Shown here piece after piece: positions 35,303-44,612 of a stretch of 64,000 nt of DNA (its first letter is position 1; each line of letters begins with the position of its first letter). Source of the DNA: Cytomitobacter sp965233535 (GTDB taxonomy: Bacteria; Pseudomonadota; Alphaproteobacteria; CAJXXZ01; 1604HC); contig OZ247489.1 in NCBI GenBank assembly GCA_965233535.1, positions 62,001 to 126,000 of the forward strand, in the 5' to 3' direction. The translations under genes and the position numbers were made by a program. Under the pieces are notes generated by a model. The model did no database searches and was not told the origin of the DNA. It saw only the letters and a list, made by a program, of their open reading frames with translations.

Positions 35303-35938
35303 ATGAAAAAACTGAAACATTTATTTATATTGTGTACTATGATTGTTGTAACTCTCATTTTGAATACAAGAAGAAAAGTTAAGTTCAACCATATTGAAGC
35401 GTGTTTTACACCTTCTGAAAAGTGTACGCCATTCATAACTCAAACGATTAAATTAGCAAAGAAAACTATTTATGTTCAAGCTTATACTTGGACATCACAA
35501 GAAATATCTGAAGTGCTTGTACAAATGAAAAATCAAGGCGTTAAAGTTCAAATCCTATTAGACAAAGTGAATTTAAACAAAAATAATGCTCTAACACTTC
35601 TTCAAGAAAATGGAATCAATGTAATGGTCGATTATGTACCTGGGATTGCACATAATAAAATCATTTTAGTTGATGATGATATTACAATTACTGGGAGTTT
35701 CAACTTTTCTAGAGCTGCAGATACGAAAAATGTAGAAAATGTCCTCAAAATACAAAGTAAAGAAGTGAATGAAATATATCTGCAAAATTGGAATAAACGT
35801 AAACAATATTCTCAAGATATTGATCATGTTATTGCAAATCAAAATGTATATAAACCATGGAAAGAAACTAGTAGAAGAACTTATATGAAAGTGAAAAAAC
35901 CTATTATAAAGCCGGGAAACTCTTATGTATTTTCTTGA
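35303..35938 (+). CDS. Phospholipase D-family protein, single HKD motif
   Basis: PLD superfamily member; single-HKD members include Nuc-type nucleases and the rickettsial Pld. ATG at 35303 gives MKKLKHLFILCTMIVVTLIL, a signal peptide or anchor; in-frame upstream ATGs at 35258 and 35276 only lengthen it. Motifs: YVQAYTWTSQEISEVL, ILLDK, and the HKD motif HNKIILVDDDITITGSFNFS (from 35651) with N.xF downstream as expected. A single HKD acts as a dimer. About 211 residues. Exported, so it could act on lipid or nucleic acid outside the cytoplasm. Its 3' end overlaps the convergent tkt gene by 35 bases. Confidence 0.86.
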   Translation: MKKLKHLFILCTMIVVTLILNTRRKVKFNHIEACFTPSEKCTPFITQTIKLAKKTIYVQAYTWTSQEISEVLVQMKNQGVKVQILLDKVNLNKNNALTLLQENGINVMVDYVPGIAHNKIILVDDDITITGSFNFSRAADTKNVENVLKIQSKEVNEIYLQNWNKRKQYSQDIDHVIANQNVYKPWKETSRRTYMKVKKPIIKPGNSYVFS

Positions 35939-37721
35939 TTATTTTATCTGAACTAAACCCAAAATGATCCATAACATCACTTCCTTTTCCAGACATACCA
36001 AAATCATTTAATCCAATTATCAGTGAATGATTCTTAGCATATTTATACCAAATATTTGCAGTACTTGCTTCAATGAAAACAATATACTCTGAACCAAAAA
36101 CTTCCTTTTTATACTTATCACTTTCTTTATCAAATAAATCAGTTGAAACTACTGAAACTACATTAACTCCAATCCCTGAATTCTCAAAATATTCTGCAAC
36201 TTCACATGCTAATGGAACTTCCGATCCTGTCGCCACTAATGTCATTTTCAACTTATTATTATGTTTTTGAATAATATAAGCTGATCTAATTTTGTTGTAT
36301 GAATTTGGAATGTATTTCAATTTTTGTCTGCTTAATGCTAATACAGAAGGCTCTTCATTATTTAATGCTTGTTCCCAAGACCATAAAACTTCTAATCCAT
36401 TGCATGGCCTAAAAACATTTAGCCCCGGAATTAATCTTAAACTATCTAATTGTTCAATAGGTTGGTGAGTAGGTCCATCTTCTCCAAGCGCAAGAGAATC
36501 ATGTGTCGCAATAGTAATTAGTGGAACTTTCATTAATGCTGCTAACCTTAAAACTGGACGAGCATAATCTGTAAATACTAAAAATGTTGCGCAGCAAGCT
36601 TTCAAACCAGACAGTGTCATACCACCAGAAATGGCACACATCCCATGCTCTCGCACTCCAAATGAAATGTAATTTTGATTTATTTTAGTATTCGTCGAAA
36701 TACCTAAATCTGCAGAACCAAATACAATTTCATTATATTTTTCAGCTAAATCGCTCAATATAATTCCTGATGCTTCTCGTGTAGAGATATCTTTTTCTAA
36801 TTCATGATGAATTTTTTTATCACATGAGTAAACTTTTTTATCTGTAATTTTATTACTTTTATGAGCAAAGAAATCTCTGTTTTCCTGAATAACATTTCCC
36901 CAGAATTTCTCTATATCATCTGGCATTGTAAAATCTTCATAATGCATATCAAAATGTTTTTTCACATCTTGTATATCTTCTGAATTCAAAACTTTTCCAT
37001 GAACTCTCTCATCATTTGCATATTTTGATCCATAACCTATTGTGGTTTTGCATCTTATAAATGTAGGCCTATCATTGCTTTTAGCATTTTCTATTGCATG
37101 ATCAATTTCTGGAATATCATTTCCATTTATCTCAATTACATTCCATCCGTAAGATTGAAACATTAAAACAACATGATCATCTCGTGATAACTCTGTTGAA
37201 CCATCAATTGTAATTTCATTATCGTCCCATAAAACTATTAATTTATTTAGTTTCCACTTTCCTGCTAATGAACAAGCTTCATGAGAAATGCCTTCCATTA
37301 AATCTCCATCGCTTGCAATTACATATGTATTATAGTTTTCCTCTAATAATGTTTCAGCTTTTGCCATTCCCACTGCCCAAGCAATTCCTTGGCCTAAAGG
37401 ACCTGTTGTCATTTCTACTATATCGCTTTTTTCTGGATGACCAGGTAAATTTGAATGTATTTGTCTAAATGTTCCTAATTCTTTTTTAGAAATTTCACCT
37501 ATGGAAAAAAGAGTACTGTATAAAAGCGCTGAACCATGTCCTGCTGAAAGTACAAAACGGTCTCTAGAAGAATGACCTTTTTGATATCGAAGATGACGTG
37601 ACCATAAAACTGTCATCACATCAGCCATCCCTAAAACAATACCTTGGTGCCCAGAATTCGCTTTATCTATCATGTCCAATGCTACACATCTTATGAAATC
37701 TGCTGCTCTTTTTATACTCAT
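35904..37721 (-). CDS. tkt: Transketolase
   Basis: Thiamine-diphosphate enzyme of the non-oxidative pentose phosphate pathway. Motifs: ANSGHQGIVLGMADV, FVLSAGHGSALLYS, GHPEKSDIVEMTTGPLGQG, ASDGDLMEGISHEACSL (ThDP/metal GDG region), NEITIDGST, and in the second domain FGVREHGMCAISGGMTLSGL and SLALGEDGPTHQPIEQL. 605 residues, shorter than the usual 660, mostly in the C-terminal domain. Monocistronic, between der and the PLD gene. Confidence 0.95.
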   Translation of the reverse strand: MSIKRAADFIRCVALDMIDKANSGHQGIVLGMADVMTVLWSRHLRYQKGHSSRDRFVLSAGHGSALLYSTLFSIGEISKKELGTFRQIHSNLPGHPEKSDIVEMTTGPLGQGIAWAVGMAKAETLLEENYNTYVIASDGDLMEGISHEACSLAGKWKLNKLIVLWDDNEITIDGSTELSRDDHVVLMFQSYGWNVIEINGNDIPEIDHAIENAKSNDRPTFIRCKTTIGYGSKYANDERVHGKVLNSEDIQDVKKHFDMHYEDFTMPDDIEKFWGNVIQENRDFFAHKSNKITDKKVYSCDKKIHHELEKDISTREASGIILSDLAEKYNEIVFGSADLGISTNTKINQNYISFGVREHGMCAISGGMTLSGLKACCATFLVFTDYARPVLRLAALMKVPLITIATHDSLALGEDGPTHQPIEQLDSLRLIPGLNVFRPCNGLEVLWSWEQALNNEEPSVLALSRQKLKYIPNSYNKIRSAYIIQKHNNKLKMTLVATGSEVPLACEVAEYFENSGIGVNVVSVVSTDLFDKESDKYKKEVFGSEYIVFIEASTANIWYKYAKNHSLIIGLNDFGMSGKGSDVMDHFGFSSDKIIKKIHKSFPAL

Positions 37722-37797
37722 ATATCAATAAAAATGGTTACATAAAAAATAATGATTGAATAGATACAATATATTATTTCTTATCAAAAATGCAAAA

Positions 37798-39057
37798 TTA
37801 TTTATGTTTCTTTTTATGGTTTCGCAATGGTTTATGCTTAACAACCAAATTCAAATGTATACCTTGAAGCTTTACTTCTTCAGCTAATTTTCTTTCTAAG
37901 AATCTTAATTTCGGCTTTTCAATATCTTTGCTAGTAAAGAATGCGAAAGTAGGAGGGTTGGTTCCAATTTGTGTAATGTATTTGATACCAGCAATGCTGG
38001 AAACATCTGTGTTTTTGATTTTTCCAAACCACTTATTTAACTCAGAAGTCTTTACTCTCTTCTTCATTTTTTGCTCAATCGTATACATCATAGCAACTAA
38101 GTTATTTACTCCATGACCTGTAACACCAGAAAGTGCAACACAATTCACACCTTGAAACCTATCCGTCAAAACTTTTTTTGCATTAGACAAAACTATAGGA
38201 TCATTTACTTTATCCCACATTCCTATTCCAACAATCAAACCCTTACCACGAGACCAAATCTTATCCATTAAAAGCAAATCAACTCTGCTAATTCCTTCAG
38301 TAATATCAACCAAAACTATAAAGTGATTTACTGTTTCACTCATAGCTTTAATTAATCGATATTGACTAGCTTTTTCAAGATCTGATAAATCATTGTTTTT
38401 TCTATAACCTGGAGTATCTACCATTTGGAAAATCCTGTTTTTACCTTGAACTACAACTCCATTTGCTTCTTGAGTTGTTCCAATCTCATCTTTAGCTAAA
38501 AATCTTTCATGTCCCAAAATTTTATTTAGTAAAGTAGATTTTCCAACATTAGACCTACCAATGAAACCCCAAGAAATAGTTTTTTGATCATCGTATCCTT
38601 CAAACCATTTAGAAATATGCTCATTTAATTCTGTAATACCTTTTCGCCTTAAAACTGAAATATACCTTGTCTCTAAATTATGCTTATCACTTAATTTGTA
38701 ATTCAAATCACATTTGTTAACTAGAAGTAATACTTTTTTCCCTGAATCCATAGCAAATTTCAAGAACAGTTTGCTTTTTTCTGTCCATCCTAAATTATCT
38801 ATAACTATGCAAAAACCATTAACACTAGGTAGTTTGTCTAAATAACCACTAACCTCATCCATGTGTTTTATTCCCGGCAAATCTACTAAGTTAAAATTAC
38901 CAGTAGTAGAAGTTTTAACAATAACATCTCTAGTTAAGTCTCTTACATCTCCAACTAAAGAAACTCTTTCTCCAATTAACAGATTAAATAACGATGATTT
39001 TCCAACATTTGTTTCCCCTAGAAGAACTATATTTGGAATTGGGTCAAAAATTTTCAT
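37798..39057 (-). CDS. der: Ribosome assembly GTPase Der (EngA)
   Basis: Double GTPase that matures the 50S subunit. First G domain: GETNVGKSSLFN, DLPGI, NKCD. Second: GRSNVGKSTLLN, DTPGY, then the position of NKxD reads GIGMWDKVND: the NK is replaced, while the WD is kept. A C-terminal KH-like domain follows with a Lys-rich tail (HKPLRNHKKKHK). 419 residues, short for Der (about 440-490). Its start overlaps bamB by 4 bases; the YfgM-like/BamB/Der order is conserved in Proteobacteria. Confidence 0.94.
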   Translation of the reverse strand: MKIFDPIPNIVLLGETNVGKSSLFNLLIGERVSLVGDVRDLTRDVIVKTSTTGNFNLVDLPGIKHMDEVSGYLDKLPSVNGFCIVIDNLGWTEKSKLFLKFAMDSGKKVLLLVNKCDLNYKLSDKHNLETRYISVLRRKGITELNEHISKWFEGYDDQKTISWGFIGRSNVGKSTLLNKILGHERFLAKDEIGTTQEANGVVVQGKNRIFQMVDTPGYRKNNDLSDLEKASQYRLIKAMSETVNHFIVLVDITEGISRVDLLLMDKIWSRGKGLIVGIGMWDKVNDPIVLSNAKKVLTDRFQGVNCVALSGVTGHGVNNLVAMMYTIEQKMKKRVKTSELNKWFGKIKNTDVSSIAGIKYITQIGTNPPTFAFFTSKDIEKPKLRFLERKLAEEVKLQGIHLNLVVKHKPLRNHKKKHK

Positions 39058-40070
39058 ATAAAATACACACTCTTTGTACTACTAATAGCACAATTCTCAT
39101 CATCAATATAATCAAACATCTTATTAAAATTATAAATAGACTCTTTTTGATTATGATAAACACTTAAATTTCCATTGCGTGATAATGAAAATAAACTTTT
39201 CTTAAAAACAAAAAACAAATTATCCGTAGAATCATAACTATTGTAAAACTCTTTTTTTAAGATACCTTGTAAATCAGCAACCAAAACTTTCTCACTCAAA
39301 ATTAAATAAAGAAACTTCTCACTATCAAACAAAACCCTATTTAAATTATCTACATACTTATCATAAATGACTTTTCCACTATCATTAATGATAATCAAGT
39401 TGTGATTTACCCTTAATATAACTAGTTTGTCATTTGCATATAAATCATGACTATCTACTTTTTGTGATGTGATATGAGACCAATTTTCTTCACCATTTAT
39501 AACATTAATTGAAGAAATATCTCCATCAGATGTAAGGTTAATAATATTTTCACCTACTAATAATGCAGACTGTTTTAAACCCATAGATGAATTTTTCTTT
39601 CGATGCCACATAAGCTCAAAATTTGTATCAAAACATTTAATATCACCAGTTGTATTTCCAATTACTAACTTATTATTTGAATAAAAAGCATAACATAGAG
39701 GGCCTTGTAAATCTCCTTTATGCAAAATCTTTCCAGTGTTTTTGTTCAAAATATGAAATGTAGTAGATAAGTCGCCAAGTACTATATATGAACCACATTC
39801 ATAAACATGAACTCTATTTAATGTTGGAATTTTTATTTCCCATCTTTTATTGCTAAGCATATTAGCTTTAGAGTTGTAAAAATAACCTTTGGCAATTTCA
39901 CCATTTTCTTTAAATCTAAAATTAGGAATGAACCTTTTATTAGATAGGTCAATTTTCTTATTAATAGATTGTTTTAAAACATATGAATATGTTTCATTTT
40001 TCTTCCAATTCACATCTTTTTTATCACAACCAAACAACAAAAAAGACAAAATAAAGTATATAAAATTCAT
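39054..40070 (-). CDS. bamB: Outer membrane assembly lipoprotein BamB-like (PQQ propeller)
   Basis: Signal II: MNFIYFILSFLLFGC, with Cys15 as lipidation site. The body shows repeated beta-propeller blades, for example FHILNKNTGKILHKGDLQGPL, IKCFDTNFELMW and SSINVINGEENWS, the PQQ-like repeat pattern (DxxTGKxxW variants). In the BAM complex BamB supports BamA at the outer membrane. Diverged, but gene order (YfgM-like, BamB, Der) supports the call. Confidence 0.82.
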   Translation of the reverse strand: MNFIYFILSFLLFGCDKKDVNWKKNETYSYVLKQSINKKIDLSNKRFIPNFRFKENGEIAKGYFYNSKANMLSNKRWEIKIPTLNRVHVYECGSYIVLGDLSTTFHILNKNTGKILHKGDLQGPLCYAFYSNNKLVIGNTTGDIKCFDTNFELMWHRKKNSSMGLKQSALLVGENIINLTSDGDISSINVINGEENWSHITSQKVDSHDLYANDKLVILRVNHNLIIINDSGKVIYDKYVDNLNRVLFDSEKFLYLILSEKVLVADLQGILKKEFYNSYDSTDNLFFVFKKSLFSLSRNGNLSVYHNQKESIYNFNKMFDYIDDENCAISSTKSVYFI

Positions 40071-40594
40071 CTAACACCAGGGTTTATAACCGTGACTTTT
40101 TTTGCTGCAAGCAAAGGAATCATTTGCATAGTCATAGGAGGTGCTTTCAAATTTATAACCTTTAATTCTCTAATCAAAGAAGCCCATGGACTGTTAAGAG
40201 ATGAAAGATTAATTTCTTTCCCAGAGTTAAATCCAAGCCAAATTTGTGATAAAACACCAAAATGCTCATCTTCTTTAATATCTGTTAATAACTTGTTTAT
40301 ATCTTTTTCAAAAACTTTTATATCTTTTGACATAAATTGAGACAAAAGAACAAACTTAGGAATAGTGTAAAGAGCCCCATCTTTACTTGCCACATCCTTT
40401 ATCTTAACATAGTCAGACTCAAACAATACTTTCGATACTTGTTGAGACACTTTTATGTTTTCATTTCTTTTTCTAAAGTATTGTAAAGACAAAGCTGCAA
40501 GAAAAGCAGCAAAAACAAGAAAAGATTTAGACTTGAAGAACCTTTTCACTTCATCTTTAATGTGATCATTTTTTAAATCTTGCATAAAACTCAT
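40067..40594 (-). CDS. YfgM-like membrane-anchored protein upstream of bamB
   Basis: 175 residues: short cytoplasmic N-terminus (DEVKRFFKSKS), one membrane helix (FLVFAAFLAALSLQYFRKR), then a helical periplasmic domain that could hold short TPR-like repeats. E. coli yfgM lies in the same place (yfgM-bamB-der) and its product is a TPR ancillary factor of SecYEG and the periplasmic chaperones. Sequence similarity is weak to the eye, so the call leans on context. Overlaps bamB by 4 bases. Confidence 0.6.
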   Translation of the reverse strand: MSFMQDLKNDHIKDEVKRFFKSKSFLVFAAFLAALSLQYFRKRNENIKVSQQVSKVLFESDYVKIKDVASKDGALYTIPKFVLLSQFMSKDIKVFEKDINKLLTDIKEDEHFGVLSQIWLGFNSGKEINLSSLNSPWASLIRELKVINLKAPPMTMQMIPLLAAKKVTVINPGVR

Positions 40595-40614
40595 AAATTA
40601 ATTTTACTGTATAG

Positions 40615-40687
40615 TTATCCATATTTCAACGCAGTCTTTTCAACAACCCAAACTCAATGTTTATCTGGTTTAAAAGAGTTGTCCACA
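40615..40687. promoter_or_regulatory. Possible DnaA-box cluster between yfgM-like and gspE
   Basis: The 181-base divergent spacer has TTGTCCACA (40679-40687), an exact match to the degenerate DnaA box, and TTATCCATA (40615-40623), one mismatch away, plus an AT-rich stretch with TATAGTTA-type direct repeats (40715-40740). This may be regulatory, or chance. Confidence 0.25.
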
Positions 40688-40775
40688 GAATCAACGTTAC
40701 ATATAACATAATACCTTTATATAGTTATTATAGTTATAGATTTGTGATACAATAATCGAAAGGGGAAATTGAAAA

Positions 40776-42230
40776 ATGCAGCACTCTCTTCAAGAAAAAG
40801 AAACTTACGATTTAGACATAAATAGCTTCTTTGTAGAAGATGATTTGTTAGCTTTTTTCCCTGAAAATTTTTGTGTTCAAAATAGCTTATTACCATTAAG
40901 TTTTAAAAATGGAACACTTACAATAGTTTCAGATGAGAGTAAGTTTAACCTTTCTGAGGAAATATCCCAATATATAAAATTTGATAAGTTGATTTCAAAA
41001 AAATGTAAAAAAGATGCAATCGTTTGTAGGGTAAGAAGGCTTTACCAAAAATCAAGCTTAACTATTCGAGAAACTCTTTCAAAAAATAATTCATTAGATA
41101 TTGGAGAAGATATATCAGATAAAATTTTGTTAGATGCTTTTCAAAAGCAAGCTTCTGATATACATTTTTGCCCACATGCTAATCATGTTGAAATAAAATA
41201 CAGGGTAGATGGAATGCTTAATGAAGCATTTAGGTTTGATAAGGAAAAGTGGAGTTCTGTATGCGTGAGAGTGAAAGTTTTGTCTGAAATGGACATTGCA
41301 GAAACTAGAGTTCCACAAGATGGTAGTTTTTCAAAAGAAATTGCAGGAAAGAAAATTGATTTTAGGGTTTCTAGCCATCCGACAATGCATGGAGAAAATA
41401 TAGTTTTAAGGGTTTTAGGTAATAGTAAATCTTTGCAATTAGAAGATTTAAATTACTCAGAACACATTATTAAAGATTTGAACAGTTTTGTTGATATGCC
41501 TGATGGCTTGGTAATATTTACTGGCCCAGTTGGTTCTGGAAAAACAACATCCCTATATAGTTTGCTTTCTTGTTTAGATCCTCATGCAAACAATATCGTA
41601 ACGCTGGAAGACCCAATAGAATGTTCAATTCCATTTGTTAGGCAAACAGATATTAACAAATCTCCAAATATGAGTTTTTCATTGGGCATTAAGTCACTTT
41701 TAAGACAGGATCCTAATGTGATGTTGATCGGAGAGGTTCGTGATGCTGACACGGCGCATATGGTCATGAGAGCAGCAATGACAGGGCATAAAGTTTTCAC
41801 AACTCTTCACACAAATAATGCAATTGGAGTTTTTGATAGGTTGATGGAATTTGGAGTGGAAAAAACACTACTGCTCCAGTATTTAAAAGGAATTGTTTCT
41901 CAAAGGCTTGTGAGAAAGCTTTGTTCGTGTAAGCAGTTAATTCCAAATGATTTGCCAGAATCAGTTAAAGAAGTAGTAAATAGTAGCTTTATATTTAAAG
42001 AGGTTGGTTGTGAAAAATGCAATCACACTGGGTTTAAAGGTAGGGTGGTAGTTGCTGAAAGTTTGAACATGAAAAGAAAAACTGGAAATAATGTGATATT
42101 TTCTACAAATCATAATGTTAAGGATTTGATTCCTGAAGATTTCAAAAGTTCTGCTATGGATGGAGTAGATAAAATCAAAACAGGGGAAACAACATATGAG
42201 GAATTAAAAAGACTGATAGATATTGTATAG
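40776..42230 (+). CDS. Type II secretion/type IV pilus assembly ATPase (GspE/PilB)
   Basis: Hexameric ATPase that drives pilus or pseudopilus growth. N1/N2 domain, then Walker A GPVGSGKTTSLYS, Asp box VTLEDPIECSI, Walker B LIGEVRDADTAHM, His box TGHKVFTTLHTNNA, and a zinc-like cluster LCSCKQ...CEKCNHTGFKGR. The first pair is C-x-C rather than CxxC. A Shine-Dalgarno-like AAAGGGG lies 14 bases before the ATG. Next genes are gspF and a GspL-like protein, so this is a pilus or T2SS operon. Confidence 0.93.
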   Translation: MQHSLQEKETYDLDINSFFVEDDLLAFFPENFCVQNSLLPLSFKNGTLTIVSDESKFNLSEEISQYIKFDKLISKKCKKDAIVCRVRRLYQKSSLTIRETLSKNNSLDIGEDISDKILLDAFQKQASDIHFCPHANHVEIKYRVDGMLNEAFRFDKEKWSSVCVRVKVLSEMDIAETRVPQDGSFSKEIAGKKIDFRVSSHPTMHGENIVLRVLGNSKSLQLEDLNYSEHIIKDLNSFVDMPDGLVIFTGPVGSGKTTSLYSLLSCLDPHANNIVTLEDPIECSIPFVRQTDINKSPNMSFSLGIKSLLRQDPNVMLIGEVRDADTAHMVMRAAMTGHKVFTTLHTNNAIGVFDRLMEFGVEKTLLLQYLKGIVSQRLVRKLCSCKQLIPNDLPESVKEVVNSSFIFKEVGCEKCNHTGFKGRVVVAESLNMKRKTGNNVIFSTNHNVKDLIPEDFKSSAMDGVDKIKTGETTYEELKRLIDIV

Positions 42231-43366
42231 TGTTTTTTAAATACTCTGCTTTTTCAAAAGATGGAAAGAAAATTGCTGGAACTGTTCAAGCAGATACCTT
42301 GGAAAGTGCTGTTAGTATTGTTGAGAGTCATGGGTTAGATATTATATCTGTGAATAAGCGATTGTTTATGTTTCACAGGAAATTTTCAAATTTTGACCTG
42401 TTTTTAATGTTTGATTTTCTAGGTAAATTTTTATCAAATGGTCTTACATTAGATAAAGCTTTAGAAATGATAGGAAATTGTGGAATACAGACTAGTCAAG
42501 TTTGTTTAGAGATGAAGAGTTTGATTTTAAAAGGGGCATCTTTTTCTGAATCATTGCAAATGTTTAACTATAAATTTCATAAAAACAGTTTAGGTGTTTT
42601 GTCTATTGTAGATAAAGTTGGGTCATTGAATAATTTTTGTGTTTTTCTTGCTAATCACTATAAAAAACTTGATGTAAGAGGTAAAAAAATCAAGAGCAGC
42701 CTTAGATATCCAATAATATTGTCGTTTTTCTTTTTTGTGTCTTTTTCAGTAATAGTGATAATTTTGATCCCACATATTATCAACCTTTTAACAGATATGG
42801 GAACAAAACCTCCTTTAATTTTGAGAGCTTTGAATATGATTTCAAGGCATTATTTAATTTACTTATTTTCAGTTTTTTCTTTCACGGTGTCTTTCACTGT
42901 ATTAAGCAAAAAATTTAATGGAATTTCAAATAAGATTCCAATAATTAAAAAGTATAGGTTTGTACGTGATTTTTCTTTCTTTTTTTATGCTAATTACATG
43001 TTATTAAGCAATAATGTCAGATTGATAAATAGCTTTAAAATCACAAAAAACTGCATGTATAGTAGTGCTAATATTCACATGGTTGAAAAAATATGCGAAA
43101 ATATAGAATCGGGATGTTCCGTAAGCCAATCTTTTAATTTAGAGAGTAAGGATACTTTGCTTAACAAGATGATAGAGTTGTATGAAAAATCAGCTAATCT
43201 TGATACTGGATTTCAGGCTATATCAGAAATATATGAATCAGAAATGTTTAGAACGCTTGACGTCATCTCCGAATATGCTCAACCAGTAATTTTATCTGTG
43301 TTAGCATTTTTTATTGGAATTATTGTTTACTCAATGTTAATTCCTCTTTATAGTTCTTTCTCTTAA
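42230..43366 (+). CDS. Type II secretion/type IV pilus platform protein (GspF/PilC)
   Basis: Inner-membrane platform protein. Start GTG overlapping the ATPase stop by one base. Two cytoplasmic T2SSF domains: one around residues 45-150 (DFLGKFLSNGLTLDKALEMI, FSESLQMF, LSIVDKVGSLNN) and a second around residues 235-340 (FFYANYMLLSNNVRLINS, ISEIYESEMFRTLDVISEYAQPVILSV). Membrane helices: near residues 160-185, about 207-225 and the C-terminal end. 378 residues, typical is about 400. Confidence 0.92.
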   Translation: MFFKYSAFSKDGKKIAGTVQADTLESAVSIVESHGLDIISVNKRLFMFHRKFSNFDLFLMFDFLGKFLSNGLTLDKALEMIGNCGIQTSQVCLEMKSLILKGASFSESLQMFNYKFHKNSLGVLSIVDKVGSLNNFCVFLANHYKKLDVRGKKIKSSLRYPIILSFFFFVSFSVIVIILIPHIINLLTDMGTKPPLILRALNMISRHYLIYLFSVFSFTVSFTVLSKKFNGISNKIPIIKKYRFVRDFSFFFYANYMLLSNNVRLINSFKITKNCMYSSANIHMVEKICENIESGCSVSQSFNLESKDTLLNKMIELYEKSANLDTGFQAISEIYESEMFRTLDVISEYAQPVILSVLAFFIGIIVYSMLIPLYSSFS

Positions 43367-43376
43367 AGGAGGTTAG

Positions 43377-44354
43377 ATGTTATTTAACAAAAAAATAGGT
43401 ATTAAATCTAATATCAGTAAAATGATTTATGATAGTAATTTAAATGTAATGCAAGATAATGCGGAAGCTTCTTCTTGGGTTGCAGATGAAAGTATCACAG
43501 AAATAATTGTAGAAGCAATGCCCACTAACATGAATGTTTTAGAGAAAATGAAATGGTATAAATATAAAGAAAATTTGCTTCTTCAAAATGCGTATTTCAA
43601 AAGATTTGTTGTGGGGAAGTGGTGTGTTTGGCTTTATACAAATGACAGTGTTAAAGTACATAAATGGTCTATTTTAGAGCAAGTTAAATCTTTAAAGCAA
43701 TTGGTAAATCATACAGAGAGTGAAATATGGTTTTTTGATGATGGAAGATCGAAAATATGTTTTTGCTTGCTTAAAGGTGTGTTAGTTTATTTTAAAAGAG
43801 TGGAAGATTTTTCTGATTCATTATTAGAAAATTTCATACAACATATGAAAAATTATAGTTTTCAAGCTCCTAAAGTAAGGCTTTTTGGGTCATATTTTGA
43901 TTTTAACTATGATGTACAATCTTATTCTGTGGATTTTATCGAACGATCTTTAAGCCTGCCAATAGATAAGATTAAATTCAAATATCTTAAGGATTTAAAT
44001 AATATTTTTAAAACTATATTAGCTGGTGCATGTGTATTTTGTACAATGGTTTTTTTATCTTTCAGTTTTAATTGGAAAGCAAATAAAAATCAATTAGATG
44101 TTTGCAAACTGGAGAATAAAATTTCTTTTGTAAGTAAAGCATTATTAAGTTATCCTCAAATCAGTCATATTCAAGATTTAAATTATCATTTTAATAAAAA
44201 AGTGAAATTTTTTAGATTTTTAGACAGTTTGAAAGATTTAAAATATAAAATCAAGTTTTTTTCCAAAAATCAATTGAAAATCGATGTTGCAAAAGAAAAA
44301 ATGTCATATATAAAAAACATAGTACAGAAATATGGAATTTTTATAGTAGATTGA
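43377..44354 (+). CDS. GspL/PilM-PilN-like inner-membrane protein (pilus/T2SS)
   Basis: Not matched with certainty to a family. It has a cytoplasmic domain of about 215 residues, one membrane helix (TILAGACVFCTMVFLSFSF), and a periplasmic tail of about 90 residues. That architecture, and its position after gspE-gspF, match GspL or a PilM/PilN pair. The start at 43377 has a perfect AAAGGAGG at 43365-43372, the strongest ribosome site in the region. Followed by yidD. Confidence 0.6.
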   Translation: MLFNKKIGIKSNISKMIYDSNLNVMQDNAEASSWVADESITEIIVEAMPTNMNVLEKMKWYKYKENLLLQNAYFKRFVVGKWCVWLYTNDSVKVHKWSILEQVKSLKQLVNHTESEIWFFDDGRSKICFCLLKGVLVYFKRVEDFSDSLLENFIQHMKNYSFQAPKVRLFGSYFDFNYDVQSYSVDFIERSLSLPIDKIKFKYLKDLNNIFKTILAGACVFCTMVFLSFSFNWKANKNQLDVCKLENKISFVSKALLSYPQISHIQDLNYHFNKKVKFFRFLDSLKDLKYKIKFFSKNQLKIDVAKEKMSYIKNIVQKYGIFIVD

Positions 44355-44362
44355 GTCAGGCA

Positions 44363-44542
44363 ATGCTAAGTTTTATGGTGAAATTGTATATTAAATGTAT
44401 AAGCCCTTATATGAGACATAGGTGTAGATTTTATCCAAGTTGCTCTAATTATGCTTTAGAAATTATTCATACAGAAGGTTGGCGATCTATACATAAAATT
44501 ATTATACGTATCTTAAAATGTAATCCATTTTATAAAGTTTAA
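44363..44542 (+). CDS. yidD: Membrane protein insertion efficiency factor YidD
   Basis: Small protein associated with YidC-mediated insertion. Family signature present: KLYIKCISPYMRHRCRFYPSCSNYALEII...GW...RIL.CNPF. The ATG at 44363 is preferred over the TTG at 44351. The C-terminus stops right after the CNPF motif. Not usually linked to pilus genes; placed here by rearrangement or simply between operons. Confidence 0.93.
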   Translation: MLSFMVKLYIKCISPYMRHRCRFYPSCSNYALEIIHTEGWRSIHKIIIRILKCNPFYKV

Positions 44543-44612
44543 TTTAAATCACATGCTATTATCTATTTTAGATGATATGTTTTTCTTTTTTATAATATGA
44601 TAAATTTCTGAT

